Made by a program: the position numbers and the translations under genes. A DNA stretch of 18,541 nt, from assembly GCA_902495305.1 (NCBI GenBank), contig CABUWG010000034.1, positions 1-18,541 of the forward strand, read 5' to 3'. The notes beneath the pieces were generated by a model. The model worked only from the letters and a program-made list of their open reading frames with translations, made no database searches and was not told the origin of the DNA. Positions 1-6,918 of this stretch are shown piece by piece. Source of the stretch: an uncultured Pseudomonadota bacterium. Its GTDB lineage: Bacteria; Pseudomonadota; Alphaproteobacteria; RF32; CAG-239. How positions within the stretch are numbered: the stretch's first letter is position 1; each line of letters begins with the position of its first letter.

Positions 1-182
1 AAGACGAGATTCCGTTAAAAAAAGTCAGCAGGAAATTAAAAGTCCCGACCGAATATATAGAAGATTTGGAATTGGGACGTGGCAGAATCAGACCATGGCT
101 GATAAAAGAACTTCTGGAATATTATAATAGAAAAATATCAGTCTACCTTGACATACTGGAAGAAGGTAAGAAAAAGAACTAA
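1..182 (+). CDS. C-terminal fragment of a small HTH (XRE/Cro-like) protein, cut by the window edge
   Basis: An open frame whose first whole codon is at position 3 runs to a TAA at 180-182 and gives the last 59 residues of a protein. The segment LKKVSRKLKVPTEYIEDLE followed by GRGRIRPWLIKELLEYY has the spacing of the second half of an XRE-type helix-turn-helix: a short helix, a turn, a recognition helix and a 'GR..P' corner. The tail is lysine-rich. A strong terminator begins four bases after the stop, which supports this being a real gene end. It is the only plus-strand gene in the window. The N-terminus is missing, so DNA binding is inferred from partial similarity only. Confidence 0.6.
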   Translation, partial: DEIPLKKVSRKLKVPTEYIEDLELGRGRIRPWLIKELLEYYNRKISVYLDILEEGKKKN

Positions 183-185
183 AAC

Positions 186-213
186 AAAAGCGGGCTTAAC
201 CTCCCGCTTTTTT
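186..213. terminator. Intrinsic terminator, probably bidirectional
   Basis: A 9-bp perfect stem (186-194 pairs with 203-211, core GCGGG/CCCGC) with an 8-nt loop is followed by a T-run to 213 on the plus strand. On the minus strand the same stem is followed by TTTTGTTTT. It ends the plus-strand HTH gene and can also stop leftward transcripts coming from the operon that ends at 545. Confidence 0.85.
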
Positions 214-230
214 CATTTCAAAGCACATTC

Positions 231-343
231 CTTCCTCACAAATCCCGTCATAGCATCGCGGTCCTCAGGGCAGGGCGCTGACAATTGAAGCCTCACCCGC
301 TGGGTGCGGCCTCCCGACCGCGCCCGTCACACGGGTCATTGCC
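231..343. repeat. Degenerate intergenic repeat, copy 1
   Basis: It matches 438-550 in ordered blocks: CTTCCTC near the start, a 'CATAGCA(T/A)CGCGGTC' block, an exact 14-mer CGGCCTCCCGACCG (307-320, against 508-521), then a hairpin CCCGT-N3-ACGGG (323-335) followed by TCATTG. The middle is diverged. Confidence 0.65.
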
Positions 344-360
344 GGACTTCGATCCGGCAA
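339..360. repeat. Perfect inverted repeat (hairpin)
   Basis: TTGCCGGA at 339-346 is the exact reverse complement of TCCGGCAA at 353-360, with a 6-nt loop. No T-run follows, so it is not a typical terminator. With the hairpin at 399-421 it resembles the short dispersed palindromes found in many alphaproteobacterial and neisserial intergenic regions; that comparison is from general knowledge. Confidence 0.65.
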
Positions 361-398
361 TCCATCTCACAACCGGCACCTTACCTGTTTCCTTATGG

Positions 399-421
399 AT
401 TCTCGGGACAAGCCCGAGAAT
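399..421. repeat. Perfect inverted repeat (hairpin)
   Basis: ATTCTCGGG (399-407) and CCCGAGAAT (413-421) pair perfectly around a 5-nt loop. The 'TGGATTCTCGGGACAAGCCCGAGAATGAC' type of sequence is common in dispersed intergenic palindromes. No T-run follows. Confidence 0.65.
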
Positions 422-437
422 GACAGTGCTTCTGAGC

Positions 438-550
438 ACTTCCTCTCCCACACATTTCGCCATAGCAACGCGGTCTCTGGAACACATTGTTGCCAACTGA
501 TGGCCGTCGGCCTCCCGACCGCCGCGCGCCACCCGTCGCACGGGTTATTG
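438..550. repeat. Degenerate intergenic repeat, copy 2, reaching the stop codon of the adjacent gene
   Basis: This is the second copy of the repeat at 231-343, with the shared 14-mer at 508-521 and the same type of hairpin at 532-544 (CCCGT, 3-nt loop, ACGGG). Its last block TTATTG overlaps the stop codon (minus-strand TAA at 545-547) of the neighbouring membrane-protein gene. Confidence 0.65.
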
Positions 551-1336
551 GAGGGGAGGAATGTTAAACTGTCCGAATTGTCCCGGTTTGATTCGCGTTG
601 TAGAATAGCGCATATTTCCGGTTTCAATAATAAAACGCTGCCGTCCGGTCAGTTGCGATGCCAAATCATAAAAATCACGCGCCAGCAACTCATTTCTCTG
701 CGGGTTCATCAAATACAAAACGCAGCCCTGGCTTTTGTCCGTTGTGCCGCAGCGTGCCCGCCCTTTCGGAACTTCGGCATTAACAACCACGCCCTGCAAA
801 CCGCCTTTTACAATTTTCTCTTCTGCAAAAAAGAGCTTGGCAATAATAAAACCAACCATAAAGACTGCTGCAAGAATCAAAAACAATACGTTTTTGGAAA
901 CATGTTCGCCGTTCATATAAAAACCTTCGCCGGCCGGTGCAGCCATTCCTTGGGATTTTGGCGGAACCGTCCCCAAAAACTGCGGATGTTGCGGGTCAAA
1001 AGCACTTTGCTGCCCGTAATTTGTCAGGCTGGGCAGATTCTCCTCTTCGGTAATAATGTCCTGATTGCTGAAAGCCTCATAAATATCATCGCCGCCATTG
1101 TCAAAATCTCCTCCCGGAAGAGTGCTGCTGCCGCCGGCAAACGGATTCGCCGAAGTGTCTGCTGCCGCGGAAGCCGCCTGTACGGATGATGCCGCCGGCG
1201 ATTCCTGCAAAGATGAAGTTTCAGCCATAACCGGAGACTGCGGCACAATACGCCGGATCGGGCGTTTGACCTTTTTCAGGCGCGGCCGGTTCAAATCCTG
1301 AGATTGATTGCTGCTGTTTGTGTTCTGTTCATCCAT
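545..1336 (-). CDS. Single-pass membrane protein with a disordered cytoplasmic N-terminus and a small extracytoplasmic domain
   Basis: The product has 263 residues. I start at the ATG at 1336, preceded by TTGAGGGT; an in-frame TTG at 1354 would add six residues but overlaps that site. Residues 1-140 are low-complexity (Ser, Ala, Gln, Pro, Asp), with a basic patch at about 17-30 (RPRLKKVKRPIRR). One membrane helix lies at about 149-168 and the basic N-terminus suggests it stays inside. The C-terminal domain of about 90 residues starts with GLQGVVVNAEVPKG, has two cysteines (196 and 205) that could form a disulfide, and ends in FNIPPLQ. It is the last gene of the operon, 21 bp after the secretin-like lipoprotein. 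I do not recognise the family. The context suggests an inner-membrane partner of that lipoprotein, which is inference. Confidence 0.85.
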   Translation of the reverse strand: MDEQNTNSSNQSQDLNRPRLKKVKRPIRRIVPQSPVMAETSSLQESPAASSVQAASAAADTSANPFAGGSSTLPGGDFDNGGDDIYEAFSNQDIITEEENLPSLTNYGQQSAFDPQHPQFLGTVPPKSQGMAAPAGEGFYMNGEHVSKNVLFLILAAVFMVGFIIAKLFFAEEKIVKGGLQGVVVNAEVPKGRARCGTTDKSQGCVLYLMNPQRNELLARDFYDLASQLTGRQRFIIETGNMRYSTTRIKPGQFGQFNIPPLQ

Positions 1337-1357
1337 AATGACAATTACCCTCAATAA

Positions 1358-2614
1358 CTATTTCAGCAAATTATTTTCCAAATGTTTGGTCGTTTTGGTC
1401 GTTCTGATGATTCTCGGAACCAGAAAGACCATTGTTTCGGACTTGGGCGATTTGATGCCGAAAATTTCGTTCGGCAACCCCAGAATCACAATGTTGTCGC
1501 CAAACTTGCTGCGAACATTAAACTGCGTAATCTGCCCGCCCGTCGCTTCTAAAGTAATATGCGAAAAGATTTTGTGCTCTTGTTCCAAAGAAGCCTTGGC
1601 CATAAGCGAAAGGTCTGACCCCGGCGTGCTGATTGCCCCGCACTTGCCAATGTCAAAGCGCGACATCCAGAGGTTGGGCACCACAAACTTTCCTTCCGAA
1701 ATCTTCTCAACCGTTGCCTGCTGCCTTAAATAAGCGTTCAAACGGTTGATGTTAAGCTCGTCGGAGGTTGTAATGACCCTGCCGATAACGCCGGTCTTAG
1801 CGGTGCGGATTGTGCCGTAGTCAAAAAAGTTGAGCAGATTCTGCCAGTCAATTTCTTTGTCGGGGCTTCCCGGATAAATTCTGAAAACGCTGACGTCATA
1901 GGTAATCAGCGTCGGGTTTTCTTCAAAATAAGAAACCAGCTTGCTGATTTTTTCTCTCAGCTCGGCATCGGCATCAAACGAAATCGAATAATCCTCCCAG
2001 TCGGTGGTAATGTCGGTAATGCCGGCACCGCGCAACACGTCAAGAAACCCGAGCAATATCGGGCGCGACTTCGGCACATAAAGGCTGAAATTGGCTTTTC
2101 GCTGGATTCTCAGTGTCTTGGTTGCATCGTCATAAGAATAAAAAATCTCTGCCGCGTCGGCAATCATCGCCACGACTTCCGACAGTTCTCCGCGCAGGTT
2201 TTCTGCCGATATGCTGGCATAAGGCGCGTCTTTTGCCACCAGCCGGATTCCCGCTTCTTTAACCAGCTTGTGCAGGGCCCGTTCTGCCGGCATGGTATCA
2301 AAAGAAAAACCGGTCACCTCATAACGCGGCATCATATCGTTTTTGCCGTTTTTCACCATGTTAAAAGCCTTGATGTTATACGGAATGGTCGTAATCATCT
2401 GTTGCGTCTGCCAGTTGACATAACATCTGAGCGGCGCTTCCAAATCCAAGGCGTTGGCACCTTTGGTTGTTCGGATAATTTCTTTTTGCGGCGGCACGAT
2501 TTCTGCGCTGATTTTATTGTCTTTCAAGACCACGGTATTGTAACGCGTTGTGTCACAGCCGGAAAAGACTGTGAGCGCTGCCATAATCAAACAAATTTTC
2601 AAATATTTAGCCAT
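1358..2614 (-). CDS. Secretin-like lipoprotein, related to type IVb pilus PilN family
   Basis: The product has 418 residues. The ATG at 2614 is preceded by AAGGA with 6-nt spacing. A lipoprotein signal ends in FSGC (Cys20, with Asp at +2). Residues 99-170 (VTGFSFDTMPAERALHKL... to KTLRI) look like the short N-terminal (STN/N0) domain of secretins. A second small domain lies at about 185-233. Residues 236-258 (LITYDVSVFRIYPG...IDW) and the end (NIVILGL at 374-380, MVFLVPRI at 395-402) match the strand pattern of the secretin core. Known secretins of this family form an outer-membrane ring for pilus or DNA passage. This one is short (R64-type PilN is roughly 500 residues or more), and the usual gate and tip segment near the C-terminus is reduced to a few residues, so it may not form a full channel. 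It sits 9 bp after the preceding gene. Confidence 0.75.
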   Translation of the reverse strand: MAKYLKICLIMAALTVFSGCDTTRYNTVVLKDNKISAEIVPPQKEIIRTTKGANALDLEAPLRCYVNWQTQQMITTIPYNIKAFNMVKNGKNDMMPRYEVTGFSFDTMPAERALHKLVKEAGIRLVAKDAPYASISAENLRGELSEVVAMIADAAEIFYSYDDATKTLRIQRKANFSLYVPKSRPILLGFLDVLRGAGITDITTDWEDYSISFDADAELREKISKLVSYFEENPTLITYDVSVFRIYPGSPDKEIDWQNLLNFFDYGTIRTAKTGVIGRVITTSDELNINRLNAYLRQQATVEKISEGKFVVPNLWMSRFDIGKCGAISTPGSDLSLMAKASLEQEHKIFSHITLEATGGQITQFNVRSKFGDNIVILGLPNEIFGIKSPKSETMVFLVPRIIRTTKTTKHLENNLLK

Positions 2615-2623
2615 TATCCGTCC

Positions 2624-3256
2624 TTAAGATTGCCCTTGCGGTTTAGGTTGAGGGGCTTTGGCCGCGTTTATCTGTGCCTGAACTTTTTGCTGTTGTCTGG
2701 CTTTGGCCATTTCTTTTTCATGTTCTTCAAAAGATTTGATTTCCGGCGCCGGCAAATCATCCTGCTGATTCAGGCCGCTGCCGGTGTTTTCTTTCAAAAT
2801 CTTGTCTACCACGTCATTCATGCTCATGCCGGCACCGGCAGTCGGGTCAAAAGCCGTATCGTCTTCCGTAATGCCGAGCGCTTTTTTCATCCTGTCAAGC
2901 TCGCCTTTGTCGTCTTTAATCATCTCCGGCGTCGCATTGCTCTTAAGCTCGAGCTTGTATTCCTGCAGGTCTTTTTTCAGTCCGGCCAGCCCGCCTTTAA
3001 TCTTCTTTTCAACATAAGGATAAAGCTCGGGATGCGTCAGCACAAAATCTCCGGTGTCGCAGATTTCTTCCAATACATCAAGAATATAGCCGTAAAACGG
3101 ATATTCCTCCATGGCAATGTTCCCCGAGCGGACACATCGGGCGGCAATCCGCGCAATTGTCCGGTCAAGATAATCGCGGAGCAGAATATAATTATTCAGA
3201 TACCACAAGGTTTCCTGCGAAACCTCAGCCTGATTTTCGGTACTGTTTTGTTCCAT
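2624..3256 (-). CDS. Hypothetical soluble alpha-helical protein
   Basis: The product has 210 residues. The start is the ATG at 3256, preceded by GAGGAG with 6-nt spacing; an ATG at 3277 in the same frame has no such site. There is no signal peptide or membrane helix. The first 120 residues look helical and well ordered (WYLNNYILLRDYLDRTIARI, then EYPFYGYILDVLEEICDTGD), followed by an acidic stretch and a Gln/Lys/Pro-rich tail (KARQQQKVQAQINAAKAPQP). I recognise no family. It lies between the large repeat protein and the secretin-like lipoprotein. A cytoplasmic accessory or chaperone role would fit but is not shown by the sequence. Confidence 0.8.
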   Translation of the reverse strand: MEQNSTENQAEVSQETLWYLNNYILLRDYLDRTIARIAARCVRSGNIAMEEYPFYGYILDVLEEICDTGDFVLTHPELYPYVEKKIKGGLAGLKKDLQEYKLELKSNATPEMIKDDKGELDRMKKALGITEDDTAFDPTAGAGMSMNDVVDKILKENTGSGLNQQDDLPAPEIKSFEEHEKEMAKARQQQKVQAQINAAKAPQPKPQGQS

Positions 3257-3283
3257 GGCATACTCCTCAAAATCCATACTTTT

Positions 3284-3312
3284 AATTTAGATGAGCCGTT
3301 TCTCTTTGTAAA
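3284..3312 (-). promoter_or_regulatory. Candidate internal promoter ahead of the 210-residue protein gene
   Basis: In the 75-bp gap after the repeat-protein gene, the minus strand has TTTACA (3307-3312) and TAAATT (3284-3289) separated by exactly 17 bp. Both hexamers are imperfect. It could give the last three genes their own transcription, uncoupled from the 3.4-kb gene upstream. Confidence 0.4.
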
Positions 3313-3331
3313 TCACTTTTTTTGCTTACGC

Positions 3332-6300
3332 TCAGATATCCGCAGTGCCGGCATAAGGTTGCGGCCGTTCTTCCGGTTTTTGCAGTTCTGCAATCATAAT
3401 TTCGTCCGGCAGCCGGCGGCCGGTTTCAGACTTCAGACGCAAGCGCTTCTGATTGTTCCGGCGGTTGTTGCTCTTGCCGTCCTCAGAAAGCAGGCTGACA
3501 TTAAGCTGTACCGGAGCAGAAACTTCAATCTCCTGCCCGTAGACCGTAAAGGCAGCATAATTTTCTTCATATACCCACTCCCAGTCTTGGTCATCCGTTG
3601 CGCCGGCAGATTGTGGGGTGTCTGATTCCGTATCGGAAACTTCTTCATAAGCCCACTCCCAATCCTGTCCCTCACTGTCGTCAGCGGGTTCTTCCTCATA
3701 TTCCCATTCCCAATCCTGACCTTCAACACCTTCGGCATTAACGGCGGGGGAGGGGGTATCTTCGGCGTTTTCCTCATACTCCCATTCCCAGTCTTGCCCT
3801 TCAACGCCTTCTTCCTCGTCTTCGGAAACCCAGCCCTTGTATTCTGCCGCCGGAACTTCCGGTTCTGCTTCTTCCGTCGTGCCAAATCCCCAGTCCGCGC
3901 CGGAAACTTCGTCTTCTTCAATGGTTGCGGATTCAAATTCGGATTTTATATAGCGGTCAAAATCAGATTTGCTGCTGCTTTTAATGGAACGGTTGATACT
4001 GTCAAACAAACTGTTGCGCGGCGCTTTTTTAGGCGCGGTAATCTCCGGTTCATTATCTGCAGCCACGGTTTCTTCGGTGTTTTCGGCCAAATCAGGTTCT
4101 TCTGCCGCGATATTGATCGGTGCTTCTTCTGCAAATTCGTCCTGCGGTTCTTCTTCAAAAGATTCTGCAGACGCTTCCGGAGCGGCAAACGGGCTTTCCG
4201 GCTCTTCCGGATATGCCGCTTCGCCGGCACTTTCCGCAGCCTCTGCCGGATATTCATATTCTTCTTCCGGCGCCGTTTCTTCTGATAGAGCTTCTTCGTC
4301 GTCAAAAGCAGATTCCTGAAGTTCTAATCCGGTATCATCAACAAAGTCAGCCGCGTTTTCATCATTGCGGACAGATAAGAGCTCGTCATCATTGTCATCC
4401 TGAACATCAGGCAAAAGCGAATTAATGTCGCTGTCCTCGACATCACCGAATAATGAAACGTCCAAAAAGGCATTGCCTTCGGCCGGTTCATGAGGGCTCG
4501 TAACATCATCCTGCGCAAATTGCGGAATAGGACGCGGATCGGCAATCCCGTCTTCCGGTTGTTTTGATTTTTTCTTCTTCTTTTTCTTTTTTTTCTTCTT
4601 GGTTTCGTCAGTCGCATCAACCGCGGACATCTCTGCCAAATTGTCTTCTTCAGCCATGTCGGGAAGAGAAATGTCTTCCGGCAGAATAGGAACTTCTTCT
4701 TCCGGCTTTTCCGGCGTAGCAGATACAACAACCGGACGGACAGCCTGTGCCGGAACTTCCTGAACCCGCACTTCCCGAACCTGAACCGGCAGGGTGCGGA
4801 TAAGCTGCAGATTTTCTTCCTGAAAAGCCTTAATCGCGTCAACAATCGTCCGGCTGGACAGTTCCTGACTTTCTTTCAGCGCCGACGAAATCACGGAGGA
4901 TAGTTCTTCTGTCTGATGACGGCTCATTTCTTTCAAAAAGCCTGATTGCGCTTCAATAACCCGCCCGACAATCTCGTCAATCGGCAAAACAATCGGAGCA
5001 TTGTTGATTTGAATGGTATTGGCGTTATTGTTGGCGGCAGAAGCATTGTTTTGCGTATTATTCTGCAACAATATCTTTGCCAGTTCGCTCTGCGATTCCC
5101 TGATGGCATTCGTCAGCTCGATTGTCTCTGATTTTGAGGAATTTATGGCATTGCTCAAAGCCTCGGTAATCTCTCTGACCAGATTGTCATTGCTGACGGC
5201 CGGCGCAGGTTGCTGCGGCTGCACGGCCTCGCCGGAAGCATAAACAACCTGAGGCTGGCTGGTTTGAATGGCCTGTACCAGCTTTTCCATTTCCGCAACC
5301 CGTTTCTGGTCCGAAAAAACAATGGCTGATGAAAAACTTTTGGCCAGCGTCATTGCAAAATTTTCATCGGCAACAACTTTGATTGATCCGCCGTTTATCG
5401 GGGCAGTGGCAAAATCGGCTCCGGCGGCCGGTCTGATTTCGGCCTGCGATTCCCTGAAAGCCTGTGCCAGCTCCTTAAAGCCTTCGGCCTGATTCTGCCC
5501 GAAAGTTTCCAATGCCGTTGACAGACTCTGAGAAATGCTTTGGGCAAAACGTTCGTCGGCAATAACGGTCAGAGGCTCCTGCGGTTGGAAAACAGCCTGA
5601 TTCGGCTGAAGCTCGCCGCCCTGAACCGGTACGGCTGTTCTTCCTGATTCCCTGATGGCGGCAATCAGCTCCTGCATTTCGGCTTTATGTCCGGCATTGG
5701 ACATTTCAAGCGCCGAAGCGAAAGACTGGGCTAAAATCTGTGCAAAATTGCTGTCAATATTCAACTGCGGAGCAGCACCCGCAGAAGGAAGTTCCTGTAC
5801 CGGTGCGGCTGTCGGCGCAACAACCTGCGGAATGTCAAACTTAATGCCCTTTATGGCATCAATCAGCTCCTGCATCTCGCCGGTTTTTCCGGCATTAGCC
5901 GTTTCTAACGCCTGCGTAAAAGACGTTGCCAGCATTTGGGCAAAAGATTCGTCGGCGCTCAGGCGAACCGGCTGTGATTCCGAAACAGCCTGAGGCGCGG
6001 CCGGAGCCTCACTTGTCGTTTTCGATTCCCTGATGGCGGCAATAAGCTCTTTGATGTCTTCTTTTTTGTTGGCATCGGAAAATTGCAAAGCTTTGGCAAA
6101 AGAGCGGGCAAGGGTTTGGGCAAATTCTTCATCGGCCACCAGCTTGGATTCGGCGGCAACAGCCGGAGCCGGAACAGCGCCGGCAGCCGGTGCAGGCGCT
6201 TCCTGTGTTTGTACGGACGGAGCGGCACTTTTCGATTCCCTGATGGCAGAAATAAGTTCTTTAATGTCTTCTTTTTTGTTGTTGTCGGAAAATTGTAAAG

Positions 6301-6772
6301 CTTTGGCAAAAGCCTGCGCCAGCGTCTGGGCAAAAGCTTCGTCTGCAACAATCTTTCCTCCGCCGGCCTGAATAATCTGCGGTATGACCTGCGGCGGAAC
6401 GGCTTGTCCCTGCGGAGCTGAAGGTTGCTGCGGCTGGACAGACGGTGCGGCCTCGGCCATTGCGGCTGATAAGATTGTGCCTTGCGCCGGTGTAGCGGCT
6501 GTTTCGGCAATTGTTCCCGCGCCGCCGGCTTCTCGGACAACTTCATCGGCGTATTCCTGCAGGGCTTGTCCGCCGGGGAGCATTCCGAACGCGCCACGGA
6601 TATCCGGAGACAAAGCCAGAATTTGCGCCTTGAACTCCGCATGCCTTTTTTCATCAAAAATATGCAGCTGCCGGAAAATATTTAAAAAACGCTGGGCAAC
6701 CAGAACAGGATCTTCTCCGTCTCCGGCTTTGTTTTTGAGTCGGTTCAAGCCCGATCTGTATTCTTCTGCCAA
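3332..6772 (-). CDS. Large acidic repeat protein of unknown function (1146 residues)
   Basis: The start is a TTG at 6772 with AGGG 8 nt upstream; the frame is closed by a TAA 18 nt before it and the next ATG is about 60 residues inside. There is no signal peptide or membrane helix. Domains in order: an N-terminal helical region (1-80); seven units of about 40 residues (139-560) of the form 'ADExFAQxLAxSFxxAL...EMQELIxAIRES' joined by Ala/Pro/Gln linkers; an Asn-rich linker (568-592); a helical segment (596-665); a lysine tract (725-735); a very acidic low-complexity region; four DWEWxYEE motifs; and a basic then proline-rich C-terminus (about 1090-1146). It heads the operon that includes the secretin-like lipoprotein. 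I recognise no family. A scaffold or a secreted substrate are both possible; neither is shown. Confidence 0.85.
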   Translation of the reverse strand: MAEEYRSGLNRLKNKAGDGEDPVLVAQRFLNIFRQLHIFDEKRHAEFKAQILALSPDIRGAFGMLPGGQALQEYADEVVREAGGAGTIAETAATPAQGTILSAAMAEAAPSVQPQQPSAPQGQAVPPQVIPQIIQAGGGKIVADEAFAQTLAQAFAKALQFSDNNKKEDIKELISAIRESKSAAPSVQTQEAPAPAAGAVPAPAVAAESKLVADEEFAQTLARSFAKALQFSDANKKEDIKELIAAIRESKTTSEAPAAPQAVSESQPVRLSADESFAQMLATSFTQALETANAGKTGEMQELIDAIKGIKFDIPQVVAPTAAPVQELPSAGAAPQLNIDSNFAQILAQSFASALEMSNAGHKAEMQELIAAIRESGRTAVPVQGGELQPNQAVFQPQEPLTVIADERFAQSISQSLSTALETFGQNQAEGFKELAQAFRESQAEIRPAAGADFATAPINGGSIKVVADENFAMTLAKSFSSAIVFSDQKRVAEMEKLVQAIQTSQPQVVYASGEAVQPQQPAPAVSNDNLVREITEALSNAINSSKSETIELTNAIRESQSELAKILLQNNTQNNASAANNNANTIQINNAPIVLPIDEIVGRVIEAQSGFLKEMSRHQTEELSSVISSALKESQELSSRTIVDAIKAFQEENLQLIRTLPVQVREVRVQEVPAQAVRPVVVSATPEKPEEEVPILPEDISLPDMAEEDNLAEMSAVDATDETKKKKKKKKKKKSKQPEDGIADPRPIPQFAQDDVTSPHEPAEGNAFLDVSLFGDVEDSDINSLLPDVQDDNDDELLSVRNDENAADFVDDTGLELQESAFDDEEALSEETAPEEEYEYPAEAAESAGEAAYPEEPESPFAAPEASAESFEEEPQDEFAEEAPINIAAEEPDLAENTEETVAADNEPEITAPKKAPRNSLFDSINRSIKSSSKSDFDRYIKSEFESATIEEDEVSGADWGFGTTEEAEPEVPAAEYKGWVSEDEEEGVEGQDWEWEYEENAEDTPSPAVNAEGVEGQDWEWEYEEEPADDSEGQDWEWAYEEVSDTESDTPQSAGATDDQDWEWVYEENYAAFTVYGQEIEVSAPVQLNVSLLSEDGKSNNRRNNQKRLRLKSETGRRLPDEIMIAELQKPEERPQPYAGTADI
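3563..3808 (-). repeat. Four in-frame copies of a DWEWxYEE motif
   Basis: Near the C-terminus of the large repeat protein the peptide GQDWEWEYEE or a close variant (DWEWAYEE, DWEWVYEE) occurs four times, at about 3770-3808, 3690-3730, 3641-3676 and 3563-3592, separated by acidic linkers of differing length. Each carries two tryptophans in an otherwise disordered acidic context, the pattern of a short linear binding motif used several times. Confidence 0.9.
4568..4600 (-). repeat. Run of 11 lysine codons
   Basis: Eleven consecutive AAA/AAG codons encode residues 725-735 of the large repeat protein, followed by Ser-Lys. The DNA is almost pure A/G on the coding strand with several runs of A, so it is prone to polymerase slippage and might vary between strains. 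Confidence 0.9.
5087..6358 (-). repeat. Seven tandem approximately 40-residue helical units with linkers
   Basis: Units start at about residues 139, 210, 270, 336, 401, 464 and 526 of the large protein, a period of 60-70 residues including linkers. Each runs from an acidic-aromatic start ([VS]ADExFAQ) through two amphipathic helices to IRES or similar. Units 1 and 2 are nearly identical in protein and closely similar in DNA (about 6358-6236 and about 6145-6023), which suggests a more recent duplication; the seventh unit is shorter and more diverged. Confidence 0.9.
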
Positions 6773-6814
6773 CGCTTTTGCCCTAAAAAATTAATATTTT
6801 TCCATACCTGTTTT

Positions 6815-6820
6815 AGTATA
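6815..6820 (-). promoter_or_regulatory. Candidate -10 element of the repeat-protein operon
   Basis: The minus strand reads TATACT here, 42 bp before the TTG start and downstream of the terminator of the regulator gene. The -35 region is weak: no good TTGACA-like hexamer lies 16-18 bp upstream, so activation by a regulator is possible. The predicted leader is short, roughly 35 nt. Confidence 0.5.
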
Positions 6821-6866
6821 ACGCAAATCTCGTAAATTTCAGGTTAATAAAAACCGCGTCATCCCA

Positions 6867-6901
6867 TAAAAAAGCCCCGTTTATTAAAGAATAACGGGGC
6901 T
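6867..6901 (-). terminator. Intrinsic terminator of the HTH-S24 regulator gene
   Basis: The minus strand has a 9-bp perfect stem AGCCCCGTT/AACGGGGCT (6893-6901 with 6873-6881), an 11-nt loop and then a T-run. It begins 18 bp after the regulator stop codon and separates it from the repeat-protein operon. Confidence 0.9.
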
Positions 6902-6918
6902 GGAAAAGAACTGTTGCA

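Larger units (their letters stand above)
214..544. other. Intergenic region with no supported gene; holds repeats and hairpins
   Basis: About 330 bp separate the terminator from the stop of the next gene. Open frames exist in it on both strands, but they lack ribosome binding sites, conflict with each other and cover hairpins and duplicated sequence, so I call none. The content is two degenerate repeat copies (231-343 and 438-550) flanking a segment with two perfect hairpins (339-360 and 399-421). Confidence 0.7.

Noticed and set aside
395..1189. Plus-strand open frame of 264 codons
   Set aside because: It runs opposite the membrane-protein gene and through a hairpin repeat; there is no ribosome binding site and no domain.
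2270..3625. Plus-strand open frame of 451 codons
   Set aside because: It spans three minus-strand genes that have good ribosome binding sites, a lipobox and recognisable domains. Its protein is a Phe/Arg/His-rich shadow composition with no domain.
5087..6358. CRISPR-like array
   Set aside because: The repeats are long, in frame and translated; the spacers are coding linkers. No short identical repeat with unique spacers exists in the window.
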